Positions 40,217-50,980 of a stretch of 64,000 nt of DNA are shown one piece after another. The DNA lies in contig WSYJ01000009.1 in assembly GCA_020186115.1 (NCBI GenBank), positions 310,001-374,000 of the forward strand, given 5' to 3'. Both the position numbers and the translations under genes were made by a program. The notes beneath the pieces were generated by a model. That model was not told the origin of the DNA and made no database searches. It worked only from the letters and a program-made list of their open reading frames with translations. This DNA comes from Histomonas meleagridis (lineage: Eukaryota; Parabasalia; Tritrichomonadida; Dientamoebidae). The stretch's first letter is position 1, and every line of letters starts with the position of its first letter.

Positions 40217-42730
40217 TTAATTGTTTTTCATTTCATGCGATATCAGCTTCAGTGCCGCCAAGTTCATTCCGCACCTGTTTCTCATTTCCTTAATTTTCAC
40301 GTGCACGATATCCTTTGCCTCTGCGAACATTTCTCTCACGTCAGCGGACGCCTCCAGCTGCACTCTGTGGTGCTTAATCAAGCAGCACATGCACCTCACG
40401 ATCAGCTCTGTCTCTTTGTTCTCATTGAGCCATCCGACCATCCAATTAATCAATGATATCGCCGCGTGCAATGGCAGCGATGTCATTACTATGTCCAAGT
40501 TCGCCCTATTAATCCTTTGCAGACTTCGCAGCAAATATTCCGACGGCGTAATGTCTCTCATTAGTGGACTGTCCTCGATTCCGTCGCGTTGTTTATCAGC
40601 GGCAACAATCGCATCGCACAATAAGTCGCCGTGTGTGATGGATTCAACTGATTGGCGAACTGCTAAATCCTCAACTGCGCCCCCGTATATAGAGCCACGT
40701 AACGCAGCTACTGTTCGATCGATTCGGTCGGCGCCATCGCGTTCCATTTGTCGCGCAAGTTCGTTTTCGCGCTCTTGTGAGACAAATAATTGCTCTTGAG
40801 TGCGACCCCAAATCCGGACTGCTTTATCACGTCCCCCTGTGATTACATATTGGCCATGCGTGGAGACACTTAAGCCCCAGATCTCTGAGATGTGACTACG
40901 TAACTTTTGGACACATAAAAAGCGATCGCAATCCCATAACTTGAGAACGCCATCGCGTCCTGTCGACCAGGCAAGGTGTGTGTTGGGTACAAACTTGACG
41001 TTGGAGACTGGGGAATCATGTGCCCATAATGAACGATGACAATCGCCAAATTCACTTCCCCAGATGCGGATGTTCTTATCTGCAGAACCTGTGATTATAA
41101 GTGCACCATCAGTAGAGAAGTCAATGGATGTGACTGGGAGTTGTGAGCCGTATAAAGGAAGATGGAAATTAAGTGTATCTGTATGGAAAATTCGTACTGT
41201 GGTATCTAAAAGACCAGCAGCTATAAGTGTGGAATCTTTGTTGTATGCAATGGAGGTTACTTCATCATTGAGTTTAAGTGTTCGCTTATGGACAAGGATT
41301 GGGCGATCATCTTCAAAACGGAAACTCCAAAATCGAACTTCATGATCTTCTGACCCTGTAGCAACTTCTGAGAAGTCTGATGAAACAGCTATAGACCAAA
41401 TGATACCACTGTGAGCACGGACTGAATAGTAGACTTCGGCAGACGATAGATCGACAAATTGAATTAAACCGTCTTTTGTCCCGATGATGACAAAACGTCC
41501 TCCAGCAAGCACAGAAAGGCACATTGCATAGCCACACTCAATATGGCTAACGCAAGCACCACTTTCGAAGTCCCAAACACGAATTTCACCATTACCAGCA
41601 GTAATGATTTGGTCTTCACTCATTGAAACACAACGAATATCAGTCTTATGACCTCTTGTACTTAGAGTTATTTCATAGGCATCAGAATCGGCCGACTTAG
41701 AGATCTTTTGGATTGTGTTATTAGATAAAGATGCAATAATGGAATCACCAACAAACGTAAGAGCACATAACTTTGATTCAACAGCAAATGTTGTCTTAGG
41801 TTCGAACTCAACAACATTTGTAATGGTTGTGGCCTCTTCTTGGTTCTTTGATTTTGATTTCCTACGTTTCTTCTTTTGCTTCTTCTCAATCGTGGCAATG
41901 TCATGAACTGTCCATATTTCGATAGTTTTGCCGCTGGAACCAAACGCAAGAAGACTATTGTCTTCGTTCGTGACAATTGTTTGACATCTGTGAACACATC
42001 CTCTGCCATAGTTAGAGCGCAGAGTTAGGATGGAAGGATTGGACATATCAACATCTTCAGGTTTGGAGATGTTAAAAACAAAAAAGTCTTTCGATTTTCC
42101 GGCACAAATTATTTCATTATGAATTTTGATATAACAAAGACTCCAAACTTCAGAGGCAGCTGTTGTGACAGTTTGAATGCACGTCTGTAGTTCAATGTCC
42201 CAAACTCTGATATGAGTATCTTTTGATGATGATATCATCCAATTTGTATCTGGAATAAAACATATGTCAGTAATTGCATTTTGATGGCCAACAAGACGAC
42301 AAATACCGGAATCACCTGAACAATCCCATAATATAACATCATTATCTTGCGAACCACTTGCAAGTATGTTTGAATCGTAATTAAATTTAACGCATGTAAT
42401 AGCTCTGCGATGTCCAACAAATCTATTTTGTATTTCCCCATCTTCGGTGAACACAACAATTTCACCATTTGAATAACCAACAGCAATAAATGTTCCATTT
42501 GGTGAAGTTGCAATATCTGTAACACTAATTGTTTCATCATCTTCAAAAAATTCGTGTGGTGGTTTAAATGTTTGCACAACTTGAGAAAGTGTAGAATTAA
42601 AAGCGCCAACATTATCTGCTTGTGCGGTTAATATTAAAGATCCTCCTTTGAACGCTTGGATGCTCTTAGCGCGCGTTGTGTTCATGCCTAAGGTGCGGCT
42701 GAGCTCTGTTTTGAGGTATGCGTGTTCCAT
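40217..42730 (-). CDS. WDR3: WDR3/UTP12 small-subunit processome protein
   Basis: An 837-residue protein with about 12 WD40 units in two propellers (for example GHRRAITCVKFN, SGSQDNDVILWDC, STGRDGVLKLWDC, TGGRDKAVRIWG). The C-terminal Utp12 helical domain (about 690-837) has PSEYLLRSLQRI, then ETELIVRCMCCLIKHH and RNRCGMNLAALKLI, the same order as human WDR3. A basic insert (KKRRKSK) sits between the propellers. It belongs to the UTP-B module that binds the 5' external transcribed spacer in the nucleolus. TBL3/UTP13 and PWP2 share the architecture, but the C-terminus fits WDR3 best. The ATG is at 42728-42730; the stop is TAAA. Confidence 0.85.
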   Translation of the reverse strand: MEHAYLKTELSRTLGMNTTRAKSIQAFKGGSLILTAQADNVGAFNSTLSQVVQTFKPPHEFFEDDETISVTDIATSPNGTFIAVGYSNGEIVVFTEDGEIQNRFVGHRRAITCVKFNYDSNILASGSQDNDVILWDCSGDSGICRLVGHQNAITDICFIPDTNWMISSSKDTHIRVWDIELQTCIQTVTTAASEVWSLCYIKIHNEIICAGKSKDFFVFNISKPEDVDMSNPSILTLRSNYGRGCVHRCQTIVTNEDNSLLAFGSSGKTIEIWTVHDIATIEKKQKKKRRKSKSKNQEEATTITNVVEFEPKTTFAVESKLCALTFVGDSIIASLSNNTIQKISKSADSDAYEITLSTRGHKTDIRCVSMSEDQIITAGNGEIRVWDFESGACVSHIECGYAMCLSVLAGGRFVIIGTKDGLIQFVDLSSAEVYYSVRAHSGIIWSIAVSSDFSEVATGSEDHEVRFWSFRFEDDRPILVHKRTLKLNDEVTSIAYNKDSTLIAAGLLDTTVRIFHTDTLNFHLPLYGSQLPVTSIDFSTDGALIITGSADKNIRIWGSEFGDCHRSLWAHDSPVSNVKFVPNTHLAWSTGRDGVLKLWDCDRFLCVQKLRSHISEIWGLSVSTHGQYVITGGRDKAVRIWGRTQEQLFVSQERENELARQMERDGADRIDRTVAALRGSIYGGAVEDLAVRQSVESITHGDLLCDAIVAADKQRDGIEDSPLMRDITPSEYLLRSLQRINRANLDIVMTSLPLHAAISLINWMVGWLNENKETELIVRCMCCLIKHHRVQLEASADVREMFAEAKDIVHVKIKEMRNRCGMNLAALKLISHEMKNN

Positions 42731-42936
42731 ACTTTGTTTGCTTTTGTTCGACCGAACCTAAAATCAGCGGTTGCGGCGGTTATTGTGGTCATGTGAAAAT
42801 TTGACAGACAGAGATAGTGAAATAACATATAAAGAAAAAAAAATGTTTTATTTATTTATAGGGAAACAATGTGTTTGTACCTTTCTGCTAACAGTATACA
42901 AAAGGCCGCTTTTGAATCTGAAAAAGATTTGCAAAT

Positions 42937-45900
42937 TTATAATTCAGTATTTTCTTCTGTCTTTTCTTCATTTGGATTTTCATTTTCGTTTTCTTCATTT
43001 TGAATTATTTCTTCTGTATTTTCCTTGCTTTGCATGTTTTCTTCTGTCTTTTCTTCATTTGGATTTTCATTTTCGTTTTCTTCATTTTGAATCATTTCCT
43101 CTTTGTTTTCTTCTGTCTTTTCTTCATTGGCATTTTCATTTTCGTTTTCTTCATTTTGAATTATTTCCTCTGTATTTTCCTTGCTTTGCATGTTTTCTTC
43201 TGTCTTTTCTTCATTTGGATTTTCATTTTCGTTTTCTTCATTTTGAATCATTTCCTCTTTGTTTTCTTCTGTCTTTTCTTCATTGGCATTTTCATTTTCG
43301 TTTTCTTCATTTTGAATTATTTCCTCTGTATTTTCCTTGCTTTGCATGTTTTCTTCTGTCTTTTCTTCATTTGGATTTTCATTTTCGTTTTCTTCATTTT
43401 GAATTATTTCTTCTGTCTTTTCTTCATTGGCATTTTCATTTTCGTTTTCTTCATTTTGAATTATTTCTTCTGTCTTTTCTTCATTGGCATTTTCATTTTC
43501 GTTTTCTTCATTTTGAATTATTTCTTCTGTCTTTTCTTCTGTTTCTTCTATATTTTCTTCAGTTTTTTCTTCCTTTGTATTATTATTTTCTTCATTGGGA
43601 TTTTCATTTTCTTTGTTTTCTTCTGTTTTTTCTTCCTTTGTGTTTTCATTTTCTTGATTTTCTTCGTTTGTATTTTCATTTTCTTTATTTTCTTCTGTTT
43701 TTTCTTCATTTTCTTTGATTTCTTCATTTTGAATTATTTCTTCTTTGTTTTCTTGATGATTTTCTTCATTGATATTTTCATTTTCGATTATTTCTTCTGT
43801 TTTTTCTTCATTGACATTTTCATTTTGCATATTTTCTTCTTTATTTTCTTCATTTTGTATTATTTCTTCTGTCTTTTCTTCATTTGTATTATTATTATTT
43901 TCTTCATTTTGTATTATTTCTTCTGTCTTTTCTTCATTTGTATTATTATTATTTTCTTCATTTTCTTCGTTTGTATTATTATTTTCTTCAGTTTTTTCTT
44001 CGTTTGTATTATTATTATTTTCTTCATTTTCATTTTGCATATTTTCTTCTTTATTTTCTTCATTTTGTATTATTTCTTCTGTCTTTTCTTCGTTTGCATT
44101 AACATTTTCTTTGTTTTCTTCTGTTTTTTCTTCATTTTCTATATTTTCTTCAGTTTTGGCTTCGTTTGTATTATTATTATTTTCTTCATTTTCATTTTGC
44201 ATATTTTCTTCTTTATTTTCTTCGTTTGTATTATTGTTATTTTCTTCATTTTGTATTATTTCTTCTGTCTTTTCTTCGTTTGTATTATTATTATTTTCTT
44301 CATTGACATTTTCATTTTCTATGTTTTCTTCTGCTTTTTCTTCATTTGTATTCTCATTTTGTATATTTTCCTCTTTGTTTTCTTCCTTAATTTGCTTATT
44401 TTGTATGTTTTCTTCATTAACATTTTCGTTTTGAACAATTTCTTCATTTTCTACATTTTCATTTTTGTTTTCTTCATCTTTTATGTTTTCATCTTTCCTT
44501 TCTTCATTGGCAATTTCCTTTTCTTTATTTTGATTTATTTCTTCAGACTTTTCTTCATTTGTATTATCATTTTGCATGTTTTCCTCTTTGTTTTCTTCAT
44601 GATTTCCTTCATTTGGAATCACTTCTTCTTTATTTTCTTCTTTTTGTATTGTTTCTTCTGATTTTTCTTCATTTTCATTCTCATTCTTCGTATCTTCATT
44701 TTGCATAATTTCTTCTTTACTTTCTTCGTTATTTGAGTTTTCTTCATTTGACTTTATTTCAGTTTCTTCATTTTGTATTATGACTTCTCTATCCTTTTCA
44801 TTAGCATTTTCTGCATTTTCTTCATTTTGCACAAATTCTTCTTTACTTTCTTCATTAATATTTTCGTTTTGAATGTTTTCATCAGTTTTTTCTTCATTAT
44901 ATTCATTCATCTTTATTTCATTATCATCATTTGATGTCTCTTTCTCTTTTTCGTCACTTGATTCTGAATGCTTGTCTTCGTTTATCTTGATTTCTTCTGT
45001 TTCTTTCTCTTTTTCGTCACTTGACTCTGAATGTTTATCTTCGTTTATCTTGATTTCTCCTTCCACATCACTCGATGTTTCCTTATCGTTTATCTTTTTT
45101 TCTTCTTCTTTATTGATTTCTTCTGTTTCTTTCTCTTTTTCACTACTTGAATCTGAATGTTTATCTTCGTTTATCTTTATTTCTACTTCGTCATCACTCG
45201 ATGTTTCCTTATCATTTATTTTGATTTCTTCTGTTTCTTTCTCTTTTTCGTCACTTGAATCTGAATGTTTGTCTTCGTTTATCTTTATTTCATTATCTTC
45301 ATCACTTAATTCTTGTTCTTTGTCGTTTATCTTTATTTCTACTTCATCATCACTTAATTCTTGTTCTTTATCATTTATCTTTATTTCTTCTGTTTCTTTC
45401 TCCTTTTCGCTACTTGAATCTGAATGTTTATCTTCGTTTATCTTTATTTCATTATCTTCATCACTTAATTCTTGTTCTTTATCGTTTATCTTTATTTCTA
45501 ATTCGTCATCACTCGATGTCTCTTTATCATTTATCTTTATTTCTTCTGTTTCTTTCTCCTTTTCGCGACTTGAATCTGAATGTTTATCTTCGTTTATCTT
45601 CAATTCAACTTCTTCATCACTTGTTTGCTCTTTATCATTTATCTTTACTTCAGCTTCTTCTTCATTTTGTTCCACTTCTTCTTTCTCCTTTTCGCTACTT
45701 GAATCTGATTGCTTTTCTTCGTTTATCTTCATTTCAACTTCATCGTCACTTGAATTTGATTCTTTCTCTTCGTCGCTTGATGTTCCACTTCTATTCTTTT
45801 CTTCTTTCTCTTTCTCTGCGCCCACATTACCCCAGCTCACTTTCATTCTTTCTCTTCCTCCTCCTTCATTTACAGAATCGCTATTTTCATCATCAAATTC

Positions 45901-47013
45901 AATTTTTGTACAAAATCCGAATTTGTTTGGCTCTGATCTTCTTTTCACGTTTAATCTTTTCTTTGGCTTTTGTTTTCTCGTTGGCGATTCAACATTTATA
46001 GGTATCTTTGATTCGCGTTTCGGCGATGTCCTCTTTAAAGGCGATTGTACAACAGCACCTGCAGTAGCAAATAACTCTTTAACAGTTACATGTCGTCTAT
46101 CAATTGAATCACGCGCGTTATCGATTTCTTCTCTATAAGATTGAAGATTTTGGATATCGCCTGAAATTGATGATCGGTCATCTTGTGATGTAAAGGAAAT
46201 AGCACTTGTTTCGAAGTCAGAGGACGTACTCGAGCTGTCAAAGTTCAGTGGAAGTTTGGAAATTTCTTCATCAATTTGTGATTGTGTCTTGGAGAGGAAT
46301 TTCTCTTCGTCGCGGAGATTAGTATCAAATGCCTTCTTGAATGGAGATGATGTTGGACTGCTATGTTTCGCCTTTTGTTTACTTTCGGAATTTGGATAAT
46401 AATTAAAGAGATCTAGTTCAGGTTTATCAATGGCTTCTTGAACAGGAACCTTTGGAAGTGGCTTCTTCAATTTTATGGAGGCATTGTTTAATTCTTGAGC
46501 TAGAGATTTGATCATTACTAATGTTTGTTGAGCTCGTAATTTGACAAATCCTGATGTGGTGAATTTTATTAGATCACTTGAATCAAGTGATATTGTTTCA
46601 GACCCGCGAGTTAAAGTGACTGGATTGATTTTTGTGAGTAAATAACCATCTAGAAGATATGGATTAACCGTGAGTAATAATTTCTTGGATTGCTCAACTT
46701 CTTTTTGGGTAACTGCTTTATCATCTATAATTTTGATATTGGTTCCAATTGTAATAAGAAGCATAATTCGATAGTAGGTAAAATATGTTAATGGAGATTG
46801 ACCAAGAGAAATACTAGTAATACTTGAGTGAAACTGAACACCTCTAAGATCGGATATAAGAGTATTCCTTGCGTCAACTGATGTAAGTTTTGGATAATTC
46901 TTTATTAACTGGAGGGAATCACATTGTGAATCAGAAATATCCAAAAATGTGGTTGTTGTAGGAATTGTGGATTCAGATATTGCTCTTCTTGATTGGGTCT
47001 TTCTGTGTTTCAT
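42937..47013 (-). CDS. LRR protein with very long Glu/Lys/Asn repeat tail
   Basis: A 1358-residue protein. Residues about 20-115 look like a U2A'/SDS22-type LRR cap (DSLQLIKNYPKLTSVDARNT, then ISDLRGVQFHSSITSISLG). A Ser/Pro-rich basic linker follows to about 390. The rest is low-complexity repeat. First come units with EIKINEDKHSDSSSEKEKE and KINDKEQELSDE, then Asn/Glu units (IIQNEENENENANEEKTEE). The last part is a 156-base tandem repeat. The tail is strongly acidic and presumably extended. Some cytoskeletal LRR proteins of flagellates have the same head-and-tail plan, but I cannot name an orthologue. A perfect M3 box (AACGGTTA, 47064-47071) lies about 50 bases before the ATG; the stop is TAAA. 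Confidence 0.8.
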   Translation of the reverse strand: MKHRKTQSRRAISESTIPTTTTFLDISDSQCDSLQLIKNYPKLTSVDARNTLISDLRGVQFHSSITSISLGQSPLTYFTYYRIMLLITIGTNIKIIDDKAVTQKEVEQSKKLLLTVNPYLLDGYLLTKINPVTLTRGSETISLDSSDLIKFTTSGFVKLRAQQTLVMIKSLAQELNNASIKLKKPLPKVPVQEAIDKPELDLFNYYPNSESKQKAKHSSPTSSPFKKAFDTNLRDEEKFLSKTQSQIDEEISKLPLNFDSSSTSSDFETSAISFTSQDDRSSISGDIQNLQSYREEIDNARDSIDRRHVTVKELFATAGAVVQSPLKRTSPKRESKIPINVESPTRKQKPKKRLNVKRRSEPNKFGFCTKIEFDDENSDSVNEGGGRERMKVSWGNVGAEKEKEEKNRSGTSSDEEKESNSSDDEVEMKINEEKQSDSSSEKEKEEVEQNEEEAEVKINDKEQTSDEEVELKINEDKHSDSSREKEKETEEIKINDKETSSDDELEIKINDKEQELSDEDNEIKINEDKHSDSSSEKEKETEEIKINDKEQELSDDEVEIKINDKEQELSDEDNEIKINEDKHSDSSDEKEKETEEIKINDKETSSDDEVEIKINEDKHSDSSSEKEKETEEINKEEEKKINDKETSSDVEGEIKINEDKHSESSDEKEKETEEIKINEDKHSESSDEKEKETSNDDNEIKMNEYNEEKTDENIQNENINEESKEEFVQNEENAENANEKDREVIIQNEETEIKSNEENSNNEESKEEIMQNEDTKNENENEEKSEETIQKEENKEEVIPNEGNHEENKEENMQNDNTNEEKSEEINQNKEKEIANEERKDENIKDEENKNENVENEEIVQNENVNEENIQNKQIKEENKEENIQNENTNEEKAEENIENENVNEENNNNTNEEKTEEIIQNEENNNNTNEENKEENMQNENEENNNNTNEAKTEENIENEEKTEENKENVNANEEKTEEIIQNEENKEENMQNENEENNNNTNEEKTEENNNTNEENEENNNNTNEEKTEEIIQNEENNNNTNEEKTEEIIQNEENKEENMQNENVNEEKTEEIIENENINEENHQENKEEIIQNEEIKENEEKTEENKENENTNEENQENENTKEEKTEENKENENPNEENNNTKEEKTEENIEETEEKTEEIIQNEENENENANEEKTEEIIQNEENENENANEEKTEEIIQNEENENENPNEEKTEENMQSKENTEEIIQNEENENENANEEKTEENKEEMIQNEENENENPNEEKTEENMQSKENTEEIIQNEENENENANEEKTEENKEEMIQNEENENENPNEEKTEENMQSKENTEEIIQNEENENENPNEEKTEENTEL
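42940..43420 (-). repeat. 156-bp tandem repeat (three copies) at the 3' end of the LRR gene
   Basis: The landmark TTGCTTTGCA occurs at 43025, 43181 and 43337, exactly 156 bases apart, and the intervening sequence is nearly identical. The unit encodes 52 residues (MQSKENTEEIIQNEE through EEKTEEN). Shorter 57-base units (19 residues) precede it at about 43390-43530. Confidence 0.9.
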
Positions 47014-47063
47014 ATAAAACTGTCAAGATATTAATAAACGTAATAACATTTGAAAACATTATT

Positions 47064-47071
47064 TAACCGTT
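47064..47071 (-). promoter_or_regulatory. M3-type core promoter box of the LRR/Glu-rich gene
   Basis: Coding-strand AACGGTTA, a perfect M3 match, about 50 bases upstream of the ATG at 47013. Confidence 0.5.
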
Positions 47072-47187
47072 AATATGAAATGAAAAGAAAAACATTTAAC
47101 TCACAAAAAAAAAGATGTTTTATATTTAAATATATTCCCTAGAAAAAATACTTAATAAAAATATTAAAAAGTGATGCAAAACAATAT

Positions 47188-50100
47188 TTATTTCCCTTGC
47201 AATTTCAAATATTTTTTAGCTATATTTTTCATGACTTTCATAAAGATTCCGTCTTCTATTTCTATACCATCAAGTTGATCAAGTTCATCAAATTCATTTA
47301 ATATTGTCGTAAATATGTTATGTTTATTTTTGTTGTTTTCAGATATCAAAGCTAAAATTTCTTTTTGATGTAATGTTTCATCTGATATTGATTTACACGT
47401 GAATTGTTGTTTTAATATTTGTGATTCTCTTATCATTTGTTCATTTAATGTTTGAATTTGTGCTTCAGCAGAATTCTTTTCCATTATAGTTTTTGATAAA
47501 GTTTGAGAAAGTTGTTGAATTTTATCCTCATTTGTTTGAAGAGAATTAGATAAATTTTCATTTAACAAATGATTTTCTTCTATTTGTGATTTCATTTTGT
47601 TTATTGTATTTTCATAATGAGTTTTTAATAAAAGTTCTGAATCATTTGCTTTTTGTGTTACTTCATTTAATTGATTTTCAGTTATTTGAAGTAATTCTTT
47701 AAATTTATTTTCTTGTTTCTTTTGTTTTTGACGAATCATAGCAATTATTTGTTTAAATTTTATTTCTTTTGTCTTATATAAATTTTTCATTGATTCATTA
47801 TCTTTCTTTAATCTCGAAATTTGATGCTCAAAATCAGATTTCGTAATTTGCATTTGAATTGTTAATTCTCGAATCTCTTTATTTTTTTCTTCAATTATAT
47901 TTTCGCATTGACTAACTTCATCAAAACTTTTCTTTTGAAGTTCTTTTGTTTCTTCTGTAAGTTGAGAATGAGATTTCTGTAATGATTGTAATTGTTGTGT
48001 TTTAGTTTCAAGTTCATTTTGAAGTATTGATATTTCAGTAACAACAGAGCCAAGATTTTGTCTTAAGTTTTTAATGTTTTCTTCTTTTTCCTTATTTTTC
48101 TTTTTTAAGTTTTGAACAAATTCTTTATTTCGCTTCATTTCTCCATAATTTTTATCAATTATTTCTAACTTTTTGATTTTCTTTGATAATTTTTGCGATT
48201 CGACAGTTCCAAAAATTTTTTTGATTTGAGATATTTGATTTTTATATTCATCAATAAAATTTCTTTGTTTTTCATTTTGTTGATATAATATAATATTAAT
48301 AAATGATTGCAAACAAAATAAATTAAATGTTGTATCATTACTAAATCCTTGTTTAGATATGTTTTGAATTGCCTCTTTTCTTTGTTCATAACTACAACTA
48401 AAAAGATTTTTATCTTTTAAGTCAATTTGATTTATAATTTCTTCATTTTTAAGTGAGTTTTCAATTTTTCGCGTTTGTAATGAAAGAAAATCAAAAAGTG
48501 ATTGATCATCACCAATGCATTTTATTAAATTACTAAATCCATAATTTAATGATAGTAAAACTTCATTAAGATTTTTATTATTTTCTGTTTCATTATTTCC
48601 ATTATTAATATTTGGATTTTTAACAATTTCTAAGAGTTTGCTGAAAAGTTTTTGAATTTTTTCTACATGTGATTTCGATGATTCATTAATAATTAATAAA
48701 AGTTTATCACAATTCTTTTTATCTAATTCTTTAGTAAATAAATTTTGAAGGAAATCAAATAAAGTGTTTGGAATATAATTATCCATTCTTGATTTTAACA
48801 ATTTATTTCGTTTTTTAAGTTTTTGATTTTTTATATGTTCGCTTTCTAAACGCTTTTCTTGCTCCAAAAGAATTGAATTCATTTTTTGAATTATTAAAAT
48901 TGCTGACGATTTTATATTATTAAGTGAATCAATTTCTTTCATTTGCGATTTTGTTTGAGATTCAATTAATGAAAATGAATTTCGTGCTTCTTGTAATTCG
49001 TTGTTTTTAGAACACCATGCAACTTCACTCTGTTTAAAAGAGGCATGAGCAGCTTGAATTTGGATTTGTAAAGATTCGATTTCTAATTTTGAATCATTTA
49101 AATTTCGTGCTAATTCTTCATTTTTTAGTTGTAATTGTTGAATTTGTATTTGATTTTCTTTTTGCTTCTCTGTAAACATTTTGTTTACATTTCCAATTTG
49201 CTTTTTATATTTCTTATATTGTGTAATTTTTATATTTGCTTTTGATAATTTATTTTTTAAATCGTCATTATGAGATTGAATTTCTTTGATAGTATTACTT
49301 AAATTTTTGTTTTCATTACTAAGAAAATTAAGTTGTTGAATTAATTTTTGCATTTCTTCTGTTTGAGCAATAACTGGTCTTGCGATTTGTTCCCTTAAGT
49401 TATTTATTCTCTGTTCCTTTATTTCTATTTGTTCTTTATATTTAAGAATTTCTTCATCGTAATCTTGAATAAGTTGCGCTTGAGCTCTTTTCATATCATT
49501 AAGTTCTTTGGTCAATGATTGAGTAGTATTAAATGATTCATTAGCTTTGTTTTGATGCATTAGTTCTTCATTTTGTTGCTTAAGAGATTCAATTGATTTT
49601 TTGAACTTAGCATTTTTCTTTTGTAGGCTTTGAATTATTTTTTGATTGTTTTTCCCATTGACATTATTATCTATTTCTGATTTCATTTGTCGAAAAAGTT
49701 CTGTTATTTCAATATAATTTGAGATATCTTGATCAGAAAGATTTGATATGTTACGAAAGAATGCTGACTCGGACTGTTTAGCAAGTGAAAATGATTGTTT
49801 GTACTCTTCATTTGCTTGATGTAATTGAGTATTTTCTGATTTTACTTTTTCGAGCTCTAAAACAAGCATTTCCTTTTCATGCTGAATTCCTTCTTTTACA
49901 AGATCGAAGTTGTCAATTTGTATTTGAAGTTCTTGGTTCTTTTCACTTAAAATTTGTAATCGGTTTTGATAATTTGTAATTTTTTGATCATATTCAAAGA
50001 TTTTTGTATTTAAACTTCGTTTTTCTTTATGTAATAATTCCAATTCTGTTGTTAAACCAAGTGCTCGATTTAATTGAGATTTTAAAGATTCATTTTCATT

Positions 50101-50202
50101 TTGAAGCTGTGCATTTAGCTCTGTTATTTGAATTATTTTCTGAGCCTTTGTTTCCCCAGCAATTTCTCTATTGGATATTGGCGATTGCGGATTACTTTTC
50201 AT
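47188..50202 (-). CDS. Large coiled-coil protein
   Basis: About 1004 residues from the ATG at 50200-50202 (KSNPQSPISNREIAGE follows); an upstream in-frame ATG at 50254-50256 would add 18 hydrophobic/basic residues but lies upstream of an ACGTTAAGG promoter-like box. Nearly the whole length is heptad-rich coiled coil (Gln, Glu, Lys, Asn, Ile). One less regular, possibly folded region lies at about 480-650 (TLFDFLQNLFTKELDKKNC). The C-terminus ends IAKKYLKLQGK. Possible golgin, basal-body or cytoskeletal filament protein; no diagnostic domain is seen. The stop is TAAA. Confidence 0.75.
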   Translation of the reverse strand: MKSNPQSPISNREIAGETKAQKIIQITELNAQLQNENESLKSQLNRALGLTTELELLHKEKRSLNTKIFEYDQKITNYQNRLQILSEKNQELQIQIDNFDLVKEGIQHEKEMLVLELEKVKSENTQLHQANEEYKQSFSLAKQSESAFFRNISNLSDQDISNYIEITELFRQMKSEIDNNVNGKNNQKIIQSLQKKNAKFKKSIESLKQQNEELMHQNKANESFNTTQSLTKELNDMKRAQAQLIQDYDEEILKYKEQIEIKEQRINNLREQIARPVIAQTEEMQKLIQQLNFLSNENKNLSNTIKEIQSHNDDLKNKLSKANIKITQYKKYKKQIGNVNKMFTEKQKENQIQIQQLQLKNEELARNLNDSKLEIESLQIQIQAAHASFKQSEVAWCSKNNELQEARNSFSLIESQTKSQMKEIDSLNNIKSSAILIIQKMNSILLEQEKRLESEHIKNQKLKKRNKLLKSRMDNYIPNTLFDFLQNLFTKELDKKNCDKLLLIINESSKSHVEKIQKLFSKLLEIVKNPNINNGNNETENNKNLNEVLLSLNYGFSNLIKCIGDDQSLFDFLSLQTRKIENSLKNEEIINQIDLKDKNLFSCSYEQRKEAIQNISKQGFSNDTTFNLFCLQSFINIILYQQNEKQRNFIDEYKNQISQIKKIFGTVESQKLSKKIKKLEIIDKNYGEMKRNKEFVQNLKKKNKEKEENIKNLRQNLGSVVTEISILQNELETKTQQLQSLQKSHSQLTEETKELQKKSFDEVSQCENIIEEKNKEIRELTIQMQITKSDFEHQISRLKKDNESMKNLYKTKEIKFKQIIAMIRQKQKKQENKFKELLQITENQLNEVTQKANDSELLLKTHYENTINKMKSQIEENHLLNENLSNSLQTNEDKIQQLSQTLSKTIMEKNSAEAQIQTLNEQMIRESQILKQQFTCKSISDETLHQKEILALISENNKNKHNIFTTILNEFDELDQLDGIEIEDGIFMKVMKNIAKKYLKLQGK

Positions 50203-50386
50203 TCTTGGAGCCTTAACGTACAATAAAAAGAAATGTCTAAACTTTTCAAAAAGCATAAATCCAACAAATGATAATGCATTTGCCTAGAACAAAACAAACA
50301 AAAATTATTTTCTTTTATTTTCGGAATGAGATTCACAAAAAAATATCTTAATTTATATAATGATTTATATGAAAAAAAAAGTACAA

Positions 50387-50980
50387 TTAATCTTGCTTGT
50401 TTTTGAGCCTTTGGGTTCGGAGCTTTCTTTTTTCTGATAACAATTTTCGGGGTACATAATAGTTACGAACCCATTGAGTTACAAGCTGTGAGAAAATAAT
50501 CGAAGCGCCAAGACATATAAAGCTAAGATTACGGATTATCCATGGTTGCTCTTTGACATTTTTAACAAAATGGTAAACAGTCCATTCATTTGTTCTATTG
50601 TCAATTAAATGTAATTCAAATCTTTTACTTTCATATACATTTAGAACATATGAAAAATAGTTGTAACTTCCAGATGCTGATACCTGGAATCTGAATTGTT
50701 TTCTTAGGAAAACTTTTATTTCATTGAGATCAAAAGCTTCATTAAAATATATCTCGCCATATTTTCCAAAATGTATTTGAAATTTAAAAGACGTGTAATC
50801 GCTTCCTCCAATTATTTCCCCAGAAAAATGAGATTCATTTAAACAATCAACATAACATTTGTATTGAGAAATTAAATCAGTTTTATGTGGATGCCTTGCT
50901 TCAACAAACCAATCACCCGGAATAATTTTTTTGATGTCGTCATTGATTCTTGCCAATACAAAGGGAATGAAGATTAACAT
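50387..50980 (-). CDS. Type I membrane protein, conserved hypothetical
   Basis: A 197-residue protein: signal peptide (MLIFIPFVLARI), a lumenal beta-rich domain of about 130 residues with a CYVDC pair and GGSDYTSFKFQIHFG, one transmembrane helix (FICLGASIIFSQLVTQW), and a short very basic tail (RKLLSEKRKLRTQRLKNKQD). The size and layout recall small ER or Golgi membrane proteins, but I recognise no family. The tail has Lys near the end (KNKQD), not a canonical KKxx. Function unknown. Confidence 0.7.
   Translation of the reverse strand: MLIFIPFVLARINDDIKKIIPGDWFVEARHPHKTDLISQYKCYVDCLNESHFSGEIIGGSDYTSFKFQIHFGKYGEIYFNEAFDLNEIKVFLRKQFRFQVSASGSYNYFSYVLNVYESKRFELHLIDNRTNEWTVYHFVKNVKEQPWIIRNLSFICLGASIIFSQLVTQWVRNYYVPRKLLSEKRKLRTQRLKNKQD

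Noticed and set aside
43000-44661. 553-codon open frame on the plus strand, rich in Phe and Ile
   Set aside because: It is antisense to the Glu/Lys/Asn repeats of the LRR gene; low-complexity repeats keep several frames open. Same for 42771-43718, 43769-44434 and 44873-46138.
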